In this document: piece after piece, positions 41,301 to 56,300 of the stretch
Layout: each line of letters starts with the position of its first letter
Position numbering within the stretch: position 1 is the first letter of the stretch
Assembly: GCA_944474755.1 (NCBI GenBank)
Contig: OX104117.1
Coordinates: 80,080,926 to 80,144,925 of the forward strand
Direction: 5' to 3'
DNA from: Limnoperna fortunei
Lineage: Eukaryota > Mollusca > Bivalvia > Mytilida > Modiolidae
DNA length: 64,000 bases
The notes under the pieces: generated by a model
What the model was told of the DNA's origin: nothing
Databases searched by the model: none
What the model saw: only the letters and a program-made list of their open reading frames with translations
Translations under genes and position numbers: made by a program

Positions 41301-44300
41301 AAATGTAAACCTACCAATGTGTAACAGACTTACCAATGTGTAACAAACCTACCAATGTGTAACAGATAAACCTACCAATGTGTAACAGACCTACCAATGT
41401 GTAACAGACCTACCAATGTGTAACAGACCTACCAATGTGTAACAGACCTACCAATGTGTAACAGACCTACCAATGTGTAACAGACCTACCAATGTGTAAC
41501 AGACCTACCAATGTGTAACAGACCTACCAATGTGTAACAGATAAACCTACCAATGTGTAACAGACCTACCAATGTGTAACAGACCTACCAATGTGTAACA
41601 GACCTACCAATGTGTAACAGATAAACCTACCAATGTGTAACAGACCTACCAATGTGTAACAGACCTACCAATGTGTAACAGACCTACCAATGTGTAACAG
41701 ACCTACCAATGTGTAACAGACCTACCAATGTGTAACAGACTTACCAATGTGTAACAGACCTACCAATGTGTAACAGACCTACCAATGTGTAACAGACCTA
41801 CCAATGTGTAACAGATAAACCTACCAATGTGTAACAGACCTACCAATGTGTAACAGATAAACCTACCAATGTGTAACAGACCTACCAATGTGTAACAGAT
41901 AATGTAAATCTACCAATGTGTAACAGGTAATGTAAACCTACCAATGTGTAACAGATAAGGTAAACCTACCAATGTGTAACAGATATTTTAAGACTTAAGA
42001 AAAACCTGCAAAATTCAAAGCATGGCTAAGTATAACTATAAGAAGAGTGACAACAACACTTTTTCCTACTTTTCTTTTAGGTATTCAATGCCAACCCTGC
42101 ATTCCTTTAGGTATCCAATTTTAAGGGGGAATTCCCTACAGTTCTAATTGAACAGTGTTGGTTCACCTGTACATTTCTGAATCATTTGGGGAATTTCACC
42201 AAAAATGTACATATTCTTTACAATAAATTGCCAACTTGCACCAGGTATTTTATTTGCTTAAAACAATTATTGGGGAAAAAAAGCAAACATTTTATTTTGT
42301 AAAACAAAAGTTTATTATTTCTTACTTGGAAATCCTCCTAAACTACTACAGAGAATTTAAGCAAATATTACTTATTCTTTGGTATGATTTGTTTATGGCT
42401 GCCATATTTATCCCAGGTAAAAAATGTTGTTTTATTTTGGCAGACTATCAGTATGCTGTGGGTGCCAGATGACTTCCTTGAAGTTAGAATTAAGAAATAG
42501 ATTATTTCGAGCGGGCTCTATGCGAATTATAACATGGTCAGACCTTATATTTGTCAATATTTTATACCGAGCGATAGCCAGGTATAAAATGAGGACAAAT
42601 ATAAGGTCTGACCATGTTCTTATTTGTATAGAGCACAATTGCAATAATCTATTTCGATTCTAATATGTCTAACAATTGTTTTAAAATTTCGAAGCGGCTC
42701 TAAGAGGATGCTTTCAATGGTAATACTGTTTTTTGAAACTAATAAAATATCTCCCAAAACAGTATGTTAAAGCAAATAAAATTGACATAAACATATTCTC
42801 ATCATTTTATTGAATATACGTACCTTTTAAACAAAAATATTGAAAAATCTTAACGAATGCATTGTTCCAGTTTGAAATTTCACTTCAGCGTAATATGATG
42901 TCGGAATTCTAATTGTGACGTCATATTAATTCGAATGTGGAATTGTTAAAAAAATAATGTATCGGTAGTAGTTTAAATCATATAAACCTCAGAATTCAGA
43001 TTAAAAATAACTGCATTATTAACAATAATGATAATTATGAATAACACGTAACAAACTGCATTTTTAAGCCAGTTTTAACATTTACACAAAACACACAGCT
43101 TACGCATGTGCGAACTAAACTAATGGGAATTTTGACAGGGCTTTGTTTACATAGCTAAAGCAGGATGTCATATTAGAATTGATATTCAAAAATATGTTTT
43201 AGAAATTGAAATGTAAAACTTAATAAGAATATTATATTTATATGTTATTCAGGGCCTTTTTTTACTTTATGTTTATAATACAATTAGTATCAAAGCTACA
43301 GCATAATAACAATATCTAGGCATTGTTGTTATATTGTACATTTTTTGATATCATTGAACATTGAAACTTCTTGTAGTAGTGGTACAGATTTTTTACAATT
43401 TTTAAAAAATGAACTACTTCATTTAAAAATTTGGTATGTAGGGAATTAATTCGGTTTTCTATTTATAACAGGTCAGACTGAGGATTGAGGATGGAGGTTC
43501 TCCTCCCAGGAGTACAATTGAAACAGTTCTGATCAATGTACAGAGGAACATGCTACCACCAATATTTGTTGGGAATTTTAACACAACTATCCTTGAAAAC
43601 ACAGCAGTGGGTGTGGCACTTACAACTGTCACTGCAACTGATGCTGATCCTCAGGTATGTAGACGGAGAGAGAGGGGGTGTCACTGACAACTGTCATGAT
43701 GCTGATCTTCAGGTTCATAGACAGAGAGAGAGGGGGTGAAGGGAGTGTCACTGACAACTGTCAGGTCAACTGTTGCTTTTCCAAGGGAGGTAGATTTTTA
43801 ACAAGCTTCATACCAACTGATAGCAATCTTCATGTAGGTAAATTTCTTAATGTCATTTTAATTTAATTTTTGCAGCCAATTAAATATACATTGTTTGTTG
43901 AATTGTTTCTTTAATTGAAAATTGACAATTATTTATGAAAATAAAACCATTTTTTATTGTAGAAACCCTACAACGTTATAACTTACTCTGTTGTTGGCAA
44001 TCCTGTAGCTCAGCCATTTTTCTTTGTACAACCTGACACAGGAATAGTGTCGCTGAAGTCCTCCATTGTTGGCAGTGGCATCAGTCCATTTACTGTAAGT
44101 AAGACATAACACGAGTAAGCTCAGATTAGCTCCCTTTAATAATTCAGTACTGTCCAAGCATTATGGTTAAAATGTTGATAATACAGCCTAACAATGAAGA
44201 ATTATTAGGAGGTAATAAAATATGACGGAAATTAACGTAGTCTAAATTTACTATATTTAAGTGACAACTGTAGTGTATTTTAACATTTGCATACATTTAT

Positions 44301-47300
44301 TGTTGAGTTGAAGGAAACAAATTATGTTTACCTGCACACATTTAAGTGAAGATAGTAAACATATATTTGCAGCTTTAACATCATAAATTGATGTCAGAAG
44401 TTAAAAAAAATTTTTTTTTAAATATCTGTCGTTGCAACAAATTCAGTAAGATGAATGAAGGTATTGATTTTGTTCTTAAATTTCAATTACATTGCAGGTT
44501 TTGATCAGAGCACAAGATGGAGGAAACCCATCCCTGTCGGCTACTGGTACCTTGACTGTTTACGTTTCTGTTGATCCTACTTTGGTTTGGGTAACTAATG
44601 ATTGGACTGCAACCATCACAGAGAACCATCTGGTTGGGAACACAGTAAAAACGATCCAGGCGACACCACCTGTGAGTCTATTTTATAGGGAGATCTTTTA
44701 TTTTTAGAAATCATAGGACATTCTTTTATTTACATTTTTCTTAAAATAAAAGATGTTATGAAATACAAACTTAAACAAGAAATAATTGAACTTTTGAATG
44801 CAAATTTCATAATAGCCAAAATTAAAACATTACTAATAATTTAAAAAAATAACCATTATTTAAAAATCAGTACACGAGTCCTTGATCTACTTTGCACAAT
44901 GAGGACTACATTTGTGGTTTATAGAGTTTTATGTCAAAATAAAAGTAGAAAAGCTGGAGCAGTTTAGGAAACAAAAAAGAACAGGCATTTAAATATAAAG
45001 ATTGTGGTTTATAGAGTTTTATGTCAAAATAAAAGTAGAAAAGCTGGAGCAGTTTAGGAAACAAAAAAGAACAGGCATTTAAATATAAAGATTGTGGTTT
45101 ATAGAGTTTTATGTCAAAATAAAAGTAGAAAAGCTGGAGCAGTTTAGGAAACAAAAAAGAACAGGCATTTAAATATAAAGATTGTGGTTTATAGAGTTCT
45201 ATGTCAAAATAAAAGTAGAAAAGCTGGAGCAGTTTAGGAAACAAAAAAGAACAGGCATTTAAATATAAAGATTGTGGTTTGCTACATAAGGCAGTGGAAA
45301 TTCTTCATGACATAAAAAAACCCATAAACAAATATGCCCCTGTTGATGGAGAAACCTTATAATTATAACCTAGATATACATACATTTATTTTAGTTATTT
45401 TTATATTAATTTTGCAGCCTGGGATAGCATACAGCATTACTGGTTTATCAGATGCTGCAGACTACTTCAGTATAAATGTAGATTCTGGAGTTATCACCCT
45501 AAAGAAACTGTTAACTAGTGACCCATCTAAACGAAAGTCTTTTGAGGTGAGTCAGAACTATTGTTGAGAAGCATCTCTTATGAGGTTATTGTTCATTTTG
45601 TTTACTTTTCAGTATACCTAGTTGTATATTTTATAATAAATTCAGCTAATTAAGCTCATTTTATGAGCATGTTGAGGCCATATTTCTAAGTAAATATAGC
45701 TCTTTTTCCATGTTGTATTAAAAATATGCATACTTTACATCTTTTTCTGCAGATTTTTGTAGATGTGGTAATACAAAAAGAGTTTATCAATCAAGTAAAA
45801 ATGTGTTTTCTTGTTCATTTAAAAAAAACAAACACTATATTTGATCGAAACAGAGATAATTGTGTATGTCTACAAATTTCACACCTAGATTGGTAAATCT
45901 ATCTCTTTTTGGTTTTAGGTTGAAGTACAAGCTACAAGACATTTCAACGCTAGTACACAGACTATTAAACAAATACTTGTAGTGTCGATAATCAGAAATG
46001 TAAACCCACCTCACTTTAATGCCACACAGTATTCACCACTTCAAGCCATATCAGAAAAGCTTGGTCTTGGGGAACCAGTTGTACGAGTGTTTGCTACAGA
46101 TGCTGATGTCGGGGTAGGTACCAGCTACTGTTCTTATACAGAAAATTTCTGCTCGTTTAAATTTAATTTTGTATGACCCTTCAACAACTGGTTAAATAGT
46201 GATGATAAATGATGTCACTTGGTTACATGAAAAATGTTGCGTCATTTTTGTGACCTTGACCCTATTCCTAAATGTTCCAGCCAAAATATCGTAGATGTAG
46301 CACAAGTAAACAGACTGGAAACATGTTAAGATTTCTGGCAGTTTTAATCGTCATTATCGTGATGGTCATAGTGCTATCATTAGATATTTGCTGTGTAAGT
46401 CTTTAATGCAGTTATTTACACAGTTTTACATGTAATTTTGACAGGCCATGTGCCTTTAACTTTCTGTTTGATGGGGTTTACATGTAATATTGACATACCA
46501 TGTGCCTTTAACTTTCTGTTTGATGGGGTTTACATGTAATTTTAACAGACCCTGTGCCTTTAACTTTCTGTTTGATGGGGTTTACATGTAATTTTGACAG
46601 ACCGTGTGCCTTTAACTTTCTGTTTGATGGGGTTTACATGTAATTTTAACAGACCCTGTGCCTTTAACTTTCTGTTTGATGGGGTTTACATGTAATTTTG
46701 ACATACCATGTGCCTTTAACTTTCTGTTTGATGGGGTTTACATGTAATTTTAACAGACCCTGTGCCTTTAACTTTCTGTTTGATGGGGTTTACATGTAAT
46801 TTTGACATACCCTGTGCCTTTAACTTTCTGTTTGATGGGGTTTACATGTAATATTGACATACCATGTGCCTTTAACTTTCTGTTTGATGGGGTTTACATG
46901 TAATTTTGACAGACCGTGTGCCTTTAACTTTCTGTTTGATGGGGTTTACATGTAATTTTGACAGACCGTGTGCCTTTAACTTTCTGTTTGATGGGGTTTA
47001 CATGTAATTTTGACAGACCCTGTGCCTTTAACTTTCTGTTTGATGGGGTTTACATGTAATTTTGACAGACCCTGTGCCTTTAACTTTCTGTTTGATGGGG
47101 TTTACATGTAATTTTGACAGACCGTGTGCCTTTAACTTTCTGTTTGATGGGGTTTACATGTAATTTTGACAGACCCTGTGCCTTTAACTTTCTGTTTGAT
47201 GGGGTTTACATGTAATTTTGACAGACCCTGTGCCTTTAACTTTCTGTTTGATGGGGTTTACATGTAATTTTAACAGACCCTGTGCCTTTAACTTTCTGTT

Positions 47301-50300
47301 TGATGGGGTTTAGATGTAATTTTGACAGACCGTGTGCCTTTAACTTTCTGTTTGATGGGGTTTACATGTAATTTTGACAAACCGTGTGCCTTTAACTTTC
47401 TGTTTGATGGGGTTTACATGTAATTTTAACAGACCCTGTGCCTTTAACTTTCTGTTTGATGGTTTGATGGGGTTTACATGTAATTTTAACAGACCCTGTG
47501 CCTTTAACTTTCTGTTTGATGGGGTTTACATGTAATTTTGACAGACCCTGTGCCTTTAACTTTCTGTTTGATGGGGTTTACATGTAATATTGACATACCA
47601 TGTGCCTTTAACTTTCTGTTTGATGGGGTTTACATGTAATTTTAACAGACCCTGTGCCTTTAACTTTCTGTTTGATGGGGTTTACATGTAATTTTGACAG
47701 ACCCTGTGCCTTTAACTTTCTGTTTGATGGGGTTTACATGTAATTTTGACAGACCCTGTGCCTTTAACTTTCTGTTTGATGGGGTTTACATGTAATTTTA
47801 ACAGACCCTGTGCCTTTAACTTTCTGTTTGATGGGGTTTACATGTAATTTTGACAGACCCTGTGCCTTTAACTTTCTGTTTGATGGGGTTTACATGTAAT
47901 ATTGACATACCATGTGCCTTTAACTTTCTGTTTGATGGGGTTTACATGTAATTTTGACAGACCCTGTGCCTTTAACTTTCTGTTTGATTGGGTTTACATG
48001 TAATTTTGACAGACCGTGTGCCTTTAACTTTCTGTTTGATGGGGTTTACATGTAATTTTAACAGACCCTGTGCCTTTAACTTTCTGTTTGATTGGGTTTA
48101 CATGTAATTTTAACATACCCTGTGCCTTTAACTTTCTGTTTGATGGGGTTTACATGTAATATTGACATACCATGTGCCTTTAACTTTCTGTTTGATGGGG
48201 TTTACATGTAATTTTGACAGACCCTGTGCCTTTAACTTTCTGTTTGATGGGGTTTACATGTAATATTGACATACCATGTGCCTTTAACTTTCTGTTTGAT
48301 GGGGTTTACATGTAATTTTAACAGACCCTGTGCCTTTAACTTTCTGTTTGATTGGGTTTACATGTAATTTTGACAGACCGTGTGCCTTTAACTTTCTGTT
48401 TGATGGGGTTTACATGTAATTTTGACAGACCGTGTGCCTTTAACTTTCTGTTTGTTGGGGTTTACATGTAATTTTGACAGACCCTGTGCCTTTAACATTC
48501 TGTTTGATGGGGTTTACATGTAATTTTAACAGACCCTGTGCCTTTAACTTTCTGTTTGATGGGGTTTACATGTAATTTTGACAGACCGTGTGCCTTTAAC
48601 TTTCTGTTTGATGGGGTTTACATGTAATTTTGACAGACCGTGTGCCTTTAACTTTCTGTTTGTTGGGGTTTACATGTAATTTTGACAGACCCTGTGCCTT
48701 TAACATTCTGTTTGATGGGGTTTACATGTAATTTTAACAGACCCTGTGCCTTTAACTTTCTGTTTGATGGGGTTTACATGTAATTTTGACATACCCTGTG
48801 CCTTTAACTTTCTGTTTGATGGGGTTTACATGTAATTTTGACAGACCCTGTGCCTTTAGCTTTCTGTTTGATGGGGTTTACATGTAATTTTGACATACCC
48901 TGTGCCTTTAACTTTCTGTTTGATGGGGTTTACATGTAATATTGACATACCGTGTGCCTTTAACTTTCTGTTTGATGGGGTTTACATGTAATTTTGACAG
49001 ACCCTGTGCCTTTAACTTTCTGTTTGATTGGGTTTACATGTAATTTTAACAGACCCTGTGCCTTTAACTTTCTGTTTGATGGGGTTTACATGTAATTTTA
49101 ACAGACCCTGTGCCTTTAACTTTCTGTTTGATGGGGTTTACATGTAATTTTGACAGGCCATGTGCCTTTAACTTTCTGTTTGATGGGGTTTACATGTAAT
49201 TTTGACAGACCCTGTGCCTTTAACTTTCTGTTTGATTGGGTTTACATGTAATTTTGACAGACCCTGTGCCTTTAACTTTCTGTTTGATGGGGTTTACATG
49301 TAATTTTGACAGACCCTGTGCCTTTAACTTTCTGTTTGATGGGGTTTACATGTAATATTGACAGACTGTGTGCCTTTAACTTTCTGTTTGATGGGGTTTA
49401 CATGTAATTTTGACATACCATGTGCCTTTAACTTTCTGTTTGATGGGGTTTACATGTAATTTTAACAGACCCTGTGCCTTTAACTTTCTGTTTGATGGGG
49501 TTTACATGTAATTTTGACAGACCATGTGCCTTTAACTTTCTGTTTGATGGGGTTTACATGTAATTTTGACAGACTGTGTGCCTTTAACTTTCTGTTTGAT
49601 GGGGTTTACATGTAATTTTAACAGACCCTGTGCCTTTAACTTTCTGTTTGATGGGGTTTACATGTAATTTTGACAGACCGTGTGCCTTTAACTTTCTGTT
49701 TGATGGGGTTTACATGTAATTTTGACAGACCCTGTGCCTTTAACTTTCTGTTTGATTGGGTTTACATGTAATTTTAACAGACCCTGTGCCTTTAACTTTC
49801 TGTTTGATGGGGTTTACATGTAATTTTGACAGACCCTGTGCCTTTAACTTTCTGTTTGATGGGGTTTACATGTAATTTGACAGACCCTGTGCCTTTAACT
49901 TTCTGTTTGATTGGGTTTACATGTAATTTTAACAGACCCTGTGCCTTTAACTTTCTGTTTGATGGGGTTTACATGTAATTTTGACAGACCCTGTGCCTTT
50001 AACTTTCTGTTTGATGGGGTTTACATGTAATTTTGACAGACCCTGTGCCTTTAACTTTCTGTTTGATGGGGTTTACATGTAATATTGACATACCATGTGC
50101 CTTTAACTTTCTGTTTGATGGGGTTTACATGTAATTTTAACAGACCCTGTGCCTTTAACTTTCTGTTTGATGGGGTTTACATGTAATTTTGACAGACCAT
50201 GTGCCTTTAACTTTCTGTTTGATTGGGTTTACATGTAATTTTAACAGACCCTGTGCCTTTAACTTTCTGTTTGATGGGGTTTACATGTAATTTTGACAGA

Positions 50301-53300
50301 CCCTGTGCCTTTAACTTTCTGTTTGATGGGGTTTACATGTAATTTTGACAGACCCTGTGCCTTTAACTTTCTGTTTGATTGGGTTTACATGTAATTTTAA
50401 CAGACACTGTGCCTTTAACTTTCTGTTTGATGGGGTTTACATGTAATTTTAACAGACCCTGTGCCTTTAACTTTCTGTTTGATGGGGTTTACATGTAATT
50501 TTGACATACCATGTGCCTTTAACTTTCTGTTTGATGGGGTTTACATGTAATTTTAACAGACCCTGTGCCTTTAACTTTCTGTTTGATTGGGTTTACATGT
50601 AATTTTAACAGACCCTGTGCCTTTAACTTTCTGTTTGATGGGGTTTACATGTAATTTTAACAGACCCTGTGCCTTTAACTTTCTGTTTGATGGGGTTTAC
50701 ATGTAATTTTGACAGACCCTGTGCCTTTAACTTTCTGTTTGATGGGGTTTACATGTAATATTGACATACCATGTGCCTTTAACTTTCTGTTTGATGGGGT
50801 TTACATGTAATTTTAACAGACCCTGTGCCTTTAACTTTCTGTTTGATGGGGTTTACATGTAATTTTGACATACCATGTGCCTTTAACTTTCTGTTTGATG
50901 GGGTTTACATGTAATTTTAACAGACCCTGTGCCTTTAACTTTCTGTTTGATTGGGTTTACATGTAATTTTAACAGACCCTGTGCCTTTAACTTTCTGTTT
51001 GATGGGGTTTACATGTAATTTTGACAGACCCTGTGCCTTTAACTTTCTGTTTGATTGGGTTTACATGTAATTTTAACAGACCCTGTGCCTTTAACTTTCT
51101 GTTTGATGGGGTTTACATGTAATTTTGACAGACCCTGTGCCTTTAACTTTCTGTTTGATGGGGTTTACATGTAATTTTAACAGACCCTGTGCCTTTAACT
51201 TTCTGTTTGATTGGGTTTACATGTAATTTTAACAGACCCTGTGCCTTTAACTTTCTGTTTGATGGGGTTTACATGTAATTTTGACAGACCCTGTGCCTTT
51301 AACTTTCTGTTTGATTGGGTTTACATGTAATTTTAACAGACCCTGTGCCTTTAACTTTCTGTTTGATGGGGTTTACATGTAATTTTGACAGACCCTGTGC
51401 CTTTAACTTTCTGTTTGATGGGGTTTACATGTAATTTTAACAGACCCTGTGCCTTTAACTTTCTGTTTGATTGGGTTTACATGTAATTTTAACAGACCCT
51501 GTGCCTTTAACTTTCTGTTTGATGGGGTTTACATGTAATTTTGACAGACCCTGTGCCTTTAACTTTCTGTTTGATGGGGTTTACATGTAATATTGACATA
51601 CCATGTGCCTTTAACTTTCTGTTTGATGGGGTTTACATGTAATTTTAACAGACCCTGTGCCTTTAACTTTCTGTTTGATGGGGTTTACATGTAATTTTGA
51701 CAGACCCTGTGCCTTTAACTTTCTGTTTGATGGGGTTTACATGTAATTTTGACAGACCCTGTGCCTTTAACTTTCTGTTTGATGGGGTTTACATGTAATT
51801 TTGACAGACCCTGTGCCTTTAACTTTCTGTTTGATGGGGTTTACGTGTAATTTTGACAGACCCTGTGCCTTTAACTTTCTGTTTGATTGGGTTTACATGT
51901 AATTTTAACAGACCCTGTGCCTTTAACTTTCTGTTTGATGGGGTTTACATGTAATTTTAACAGACCATGTGCCTTTAACTTTCTGTTTGATGGGGTTTAC
52001 ATGTAATTTTAACAGACCATGTGCCTTTAACTTTCTGTTTGATGGGGTTTACATGTAATTTTAACAGACCATGTGCCTTTAACTTTCTGTTTGATGGGGT
52101 TTACATGTAATTGTAACAGACCCTGTGCCTTTAACTTTCTGTTTGATGGGGTTTACATGTAATTTTAACAGACCATGTGCCTTTAACTTTCTGTTTGATG
52201 GGGTTTACATGTAATTTTAACAGACCATGTGCCTCTAACTTTCTGTTTGATGGGGTTTACATGTAATATTGACATACCATGTGCCTTTAACTTTCTGTTT
52301 GATGGGGTTTACATGTAATTTTAACAGACCCTGTGCCTTTAACTTTCTGTTTGATGGGGTTTACATGTAATTTTGACAGACCCTGTGCCTTTAACTTTCT
52401 GTTTGATGGGGTTTACATGTAATTTTGACAGACCCTGTGCCTTTAACTTTCTGTTTGATGGGGTTTACATGTAATTTTAACAGACCCTGTGCCTTTAACT
52501 TTCTGTTTGATGGGGTTTACATGTAATTTTGACAGACCCTGTGCCTTTAACTTTCTGTTTGATGGGGTTTACATGTAATTTTGACAGACCCTGTGCCTTT
52601 AACTTTCTGTTTGATTGGGTTTACATGTAATTTTAACAGACCCTGTGCCTTTAACTTTCTGTTTGATGGGGTTTACATGTAATTTTAACAGACCATGTGC
52701 CTTTAACTTTCTGTTTGATGGGGTTTACATGTAATTTTAACAGACCCTGTGCCTTTAACTTTCTGTTTGATTGGGTTTACATGTAATTTTAACAGACCCT
52801 GTGCCTTTAACTTTCTGTTTGATGGGGTTTACATGTAATTTTGACAGACCCTGTGCCTTTAACTTTCTGTTTGATGGGGTTTACATGTAATATTGACATA
52901 CCATGTGCCTTTAACTTTCTGTTTGATGGGGTTTACATGTAATTTTAACAGACCCTGTGCCTTTAACTTTCTGTTTGATGGGGTTTACATGTAATTTTGA
53001 CAGACCCTGTGCCTTTAACTTTCTGTTTGATTGGGTTTACATGTAATTTTAACAGACCCTGTGCCTTTAACTTTCTGTTTGATGGGGTTTACATGTAATT
53101 TTGACAGACCCTGTGCCTTTAACTTTCTGTTTGATGGGGTTTACATGTAATTTTGACAGACCCTGTGCCTTTAACTTTCTGTTTGATTGGGTTTACATGT
53201 AATTTTAACAGACCCTGTGCCTTTAACTTTCTGTTTGATGGGGTTTACATGTAATTTTGACAGACCGTGTGCCTTTAACTTTCTGTTTGATGGGGTTTAC

Positions 53301-56300
53301 ATGTAATTTTGACAGACCCTGTGCCTTTAACTTTCTGTTTGATGGGGTTTACATGTAATTTTGACAGACCATGTGCCTTTAACTTTCTGTTTGATGGGGT
53401 TTACATGTAATTTTGACAGACCCTGTGCCTTTAACTTTCTGTTTGATTGGGTTTACATGTAATTTTAACAGACCCTGTGCCTTTAACATTCTGTTTGATG
53501 GGGTTTACATGTAATTTTAACAGACCCTGTGCCTTTAACTTTCTGTTTGATGGGGTTTACATGTAATTTTGACAGACCCTGTGCCTTTAACTTTCTGTTT
53601 GATTGGGTTTACATGTAATTTTAACAGACCCTGTGCCTTTAACTTTCTGTTTGATGGGGTTTACATGTAATTTTGACAGACCCTGTGCCTTTAACTTTCT
53701 GTTTGATGGGGTTTACATGTAATATTGACAGACCGTGTGCCTTTAACTTTCTGTTTGATGGGGTTTACATGTAATTTTGACAGGCCATGTGCCTTTAACT
53801 TTCTGTTTGATGGGGTTTACATGTAATATTGACATACCATGTGCCTTTAACTTTCTGTTTGATGGGGTTTACATGTAATTTTAACAGACCCTGTGCCTTT
53901 AACTTTCTGTTTGATGGGGTTTACATGTAATTTTGACAGGCCATGTGCCTTTAACTTTCTGTTTGATTGGGTTTACATGTAATTTTGACAGACCCTGTGC
54001 CTTTAACTTTCTGTTTGATGGGGTTTACATGTAATTTTGACAGGCCATGTGCCTTTAACTTTCTGTTTGATGGGGTTTACATGTAATATTGACATACCAT
54101 GTGCCTTTAACTTTCTGTTTGATGGGGTTTACATGTAATTTTAACAGACCCTGTGCCTTTAACTTTCTGTTTGATGGGGTTTACATGTAATTTTGACATA
54201 CCATGTGCCTTTAACTTTCTGTTTGATGGGGTTTACATGTAATTTTGACAGACCCTGTGCCTTTAACTTTCTGTTTGATGGGGTTTACATGTAATTTTAA
54301 CAGACCGTGTGCCTTTAACTTTCTGTTTGATGGGGTTTACATGTAATTTTAACAGACCCTGTGCCTTTAACTTTCTGTTTGATGGGGTTTACATGTAATT
54401 TTGACAGACTGTGTGCCTTTAACTTTCTGTTTGATGGGGTTTACATGTAATTTTAACAGACCCTGTGCCTTTAACTTTCTGTTTGATGGGGTTTACATGT
54501 AATTTTGACAGACCCTGTGCCTTTAACTTTCTGTTTGATTGGGTTTACATGTAATTTTAACAGACCCTGTGCCTTTAACTTTCTGTTTGATGGGGTTTAC
54601 ATGTAATTTTGACAGACCCTGTGCCTTTAACTTTCTGTTTGATGGGGTTTACATGTAATTTTAACAGACCCTGTGCCTTTAACTTTCTGTTTGATGGGGT
54701 TTACATGTAATTTTGACATACCATGTGCCTTTAACTTTCTGTTTGATGGGGTTTACATGTAATTTTGACAGACCCTGTGCCTTTAACTTTCTGTTTGATG
54801 GGGTTTACATGTAATATTGACAGACTGTGTGCCTTTAACTTTCTGTTTGATGGGGTTTACATGTAATTTTAACAGACCCTGTGCCTTTAACTTTCTGTTT
54901 GATTGGGTTTACATGTAATTTTGACAGACCCTGTGCCTTTAACTTTCTGTTTGATTGGGTTTACATGTAATTTTAACAGACCCTGTGCCTTTAACTTTCT
55001 GTTTGATGGGGTTTACATGTAATTTTGACAGACCCTGTGCCTTTAACTTTCTGTTTGATGGGGTTTACATGTAATTTTAACAGACCCTGTGCCTTTAACT
55101 TTCTGTTTGATTGGGTTTACATGTAATTTTAACAGACCCTGTGCCTTTAACTTTCTGTTTGATGGGGTTTACATGTAATTTTGACAGACCCTGTGCCTTT
55201 AACTTTCTGTTTGATTGGGTTTACATGTAATTTTAACAGACCCTGTGCCTTTAACTTTCTGTTTGATGGGGTTTACATGTAATTTTGACAGACCCTGTGC
55301 CTTTAACTTTCTGTTTGATGGGGTTTACATGTAATTTTAACAGACCCTGTGCCTTTAACTTTCTGTTTGATTGGGTTTACGTGTAATTTTAACAGACCCT
55401 GTGCCTTTAACTTTCTGTTTGATGGGGTTTACATGTAATTTTGACAGACCCTGTGCCTTTAACTTTCTGTTTGATGGGGTTTACATGTAATATTGACATA
55501 CCATGTGCCTTTAACTTTCTGTTTGATGGGGTTTACATGTAATTTTGACATACCATGTGCCTTTAACTTTCTGTTTGATGGGGTTTACATGTAATTTTAA
55601 CAGACCCTGTGCCTTTAACTTTCTGTTTGATTGGGTTTACATGTAATTTTAACAGACCCTGTGCCTTTAACTTTCTGTTTGATGGGGTTTACATGTAATT
55701 TTGACATACCATGTGCCTTTAACTTTCTGTTTGATGGGGTTTACATGTAATTTTAACAGACCCTGTGCCTTTAACTTTCTGTTTGATTGGGTTTACATGT
55801 AATTTTAACAGACCCTGTGCCTTTAACTTTCTGTTTGATGGGGTTTACATGTAATTTTGACAGACCCTGTGCCTTTAACTTTCTGTTTGATGGGGTTTAC
55901 ATGTAATTTTGACAGACCGTGTGCCTTTAACTTTCTGTTTGATGGGGTTTACATGTAATATTGACATACCATGTGCCTTTAACTTTCTGTTTGATGGGGT
56001 TTACATGTAATTTTGACAGACCGTGTGCCTTTAACTTTCTGTTTGATGGGGTTTACATGTAATTTTGACAGACCCTGTGCCGTTAACTTTCTGTTTGATG
56101 GGGTTTACATGTAATATTGACATACCATGTGCCTTTAACTTTCTGTTTGATGGGGTTTACATGTAATTTTAACAGACCCTGTGCCTTTAACTTTCTGTTT
56201 GATGGGGTTTACATGTAATTTTGACAGACCCTGTGCCTTTAACTTTCTGTTTGATTGGGTTTACATGTAATTTTAACAGACCCTGTGCCTTTAACTTTCT

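Noticed and set aside
42424..42663. Paired small open frames on opposite strands
   Set aside because: They are mirror images produced by the foldback element.
44906..45244. Minus-strand open frame of 112 codons
   Set aside because: It is a 90-bp tandem repeat with a period divisible by three; no supporting signals.
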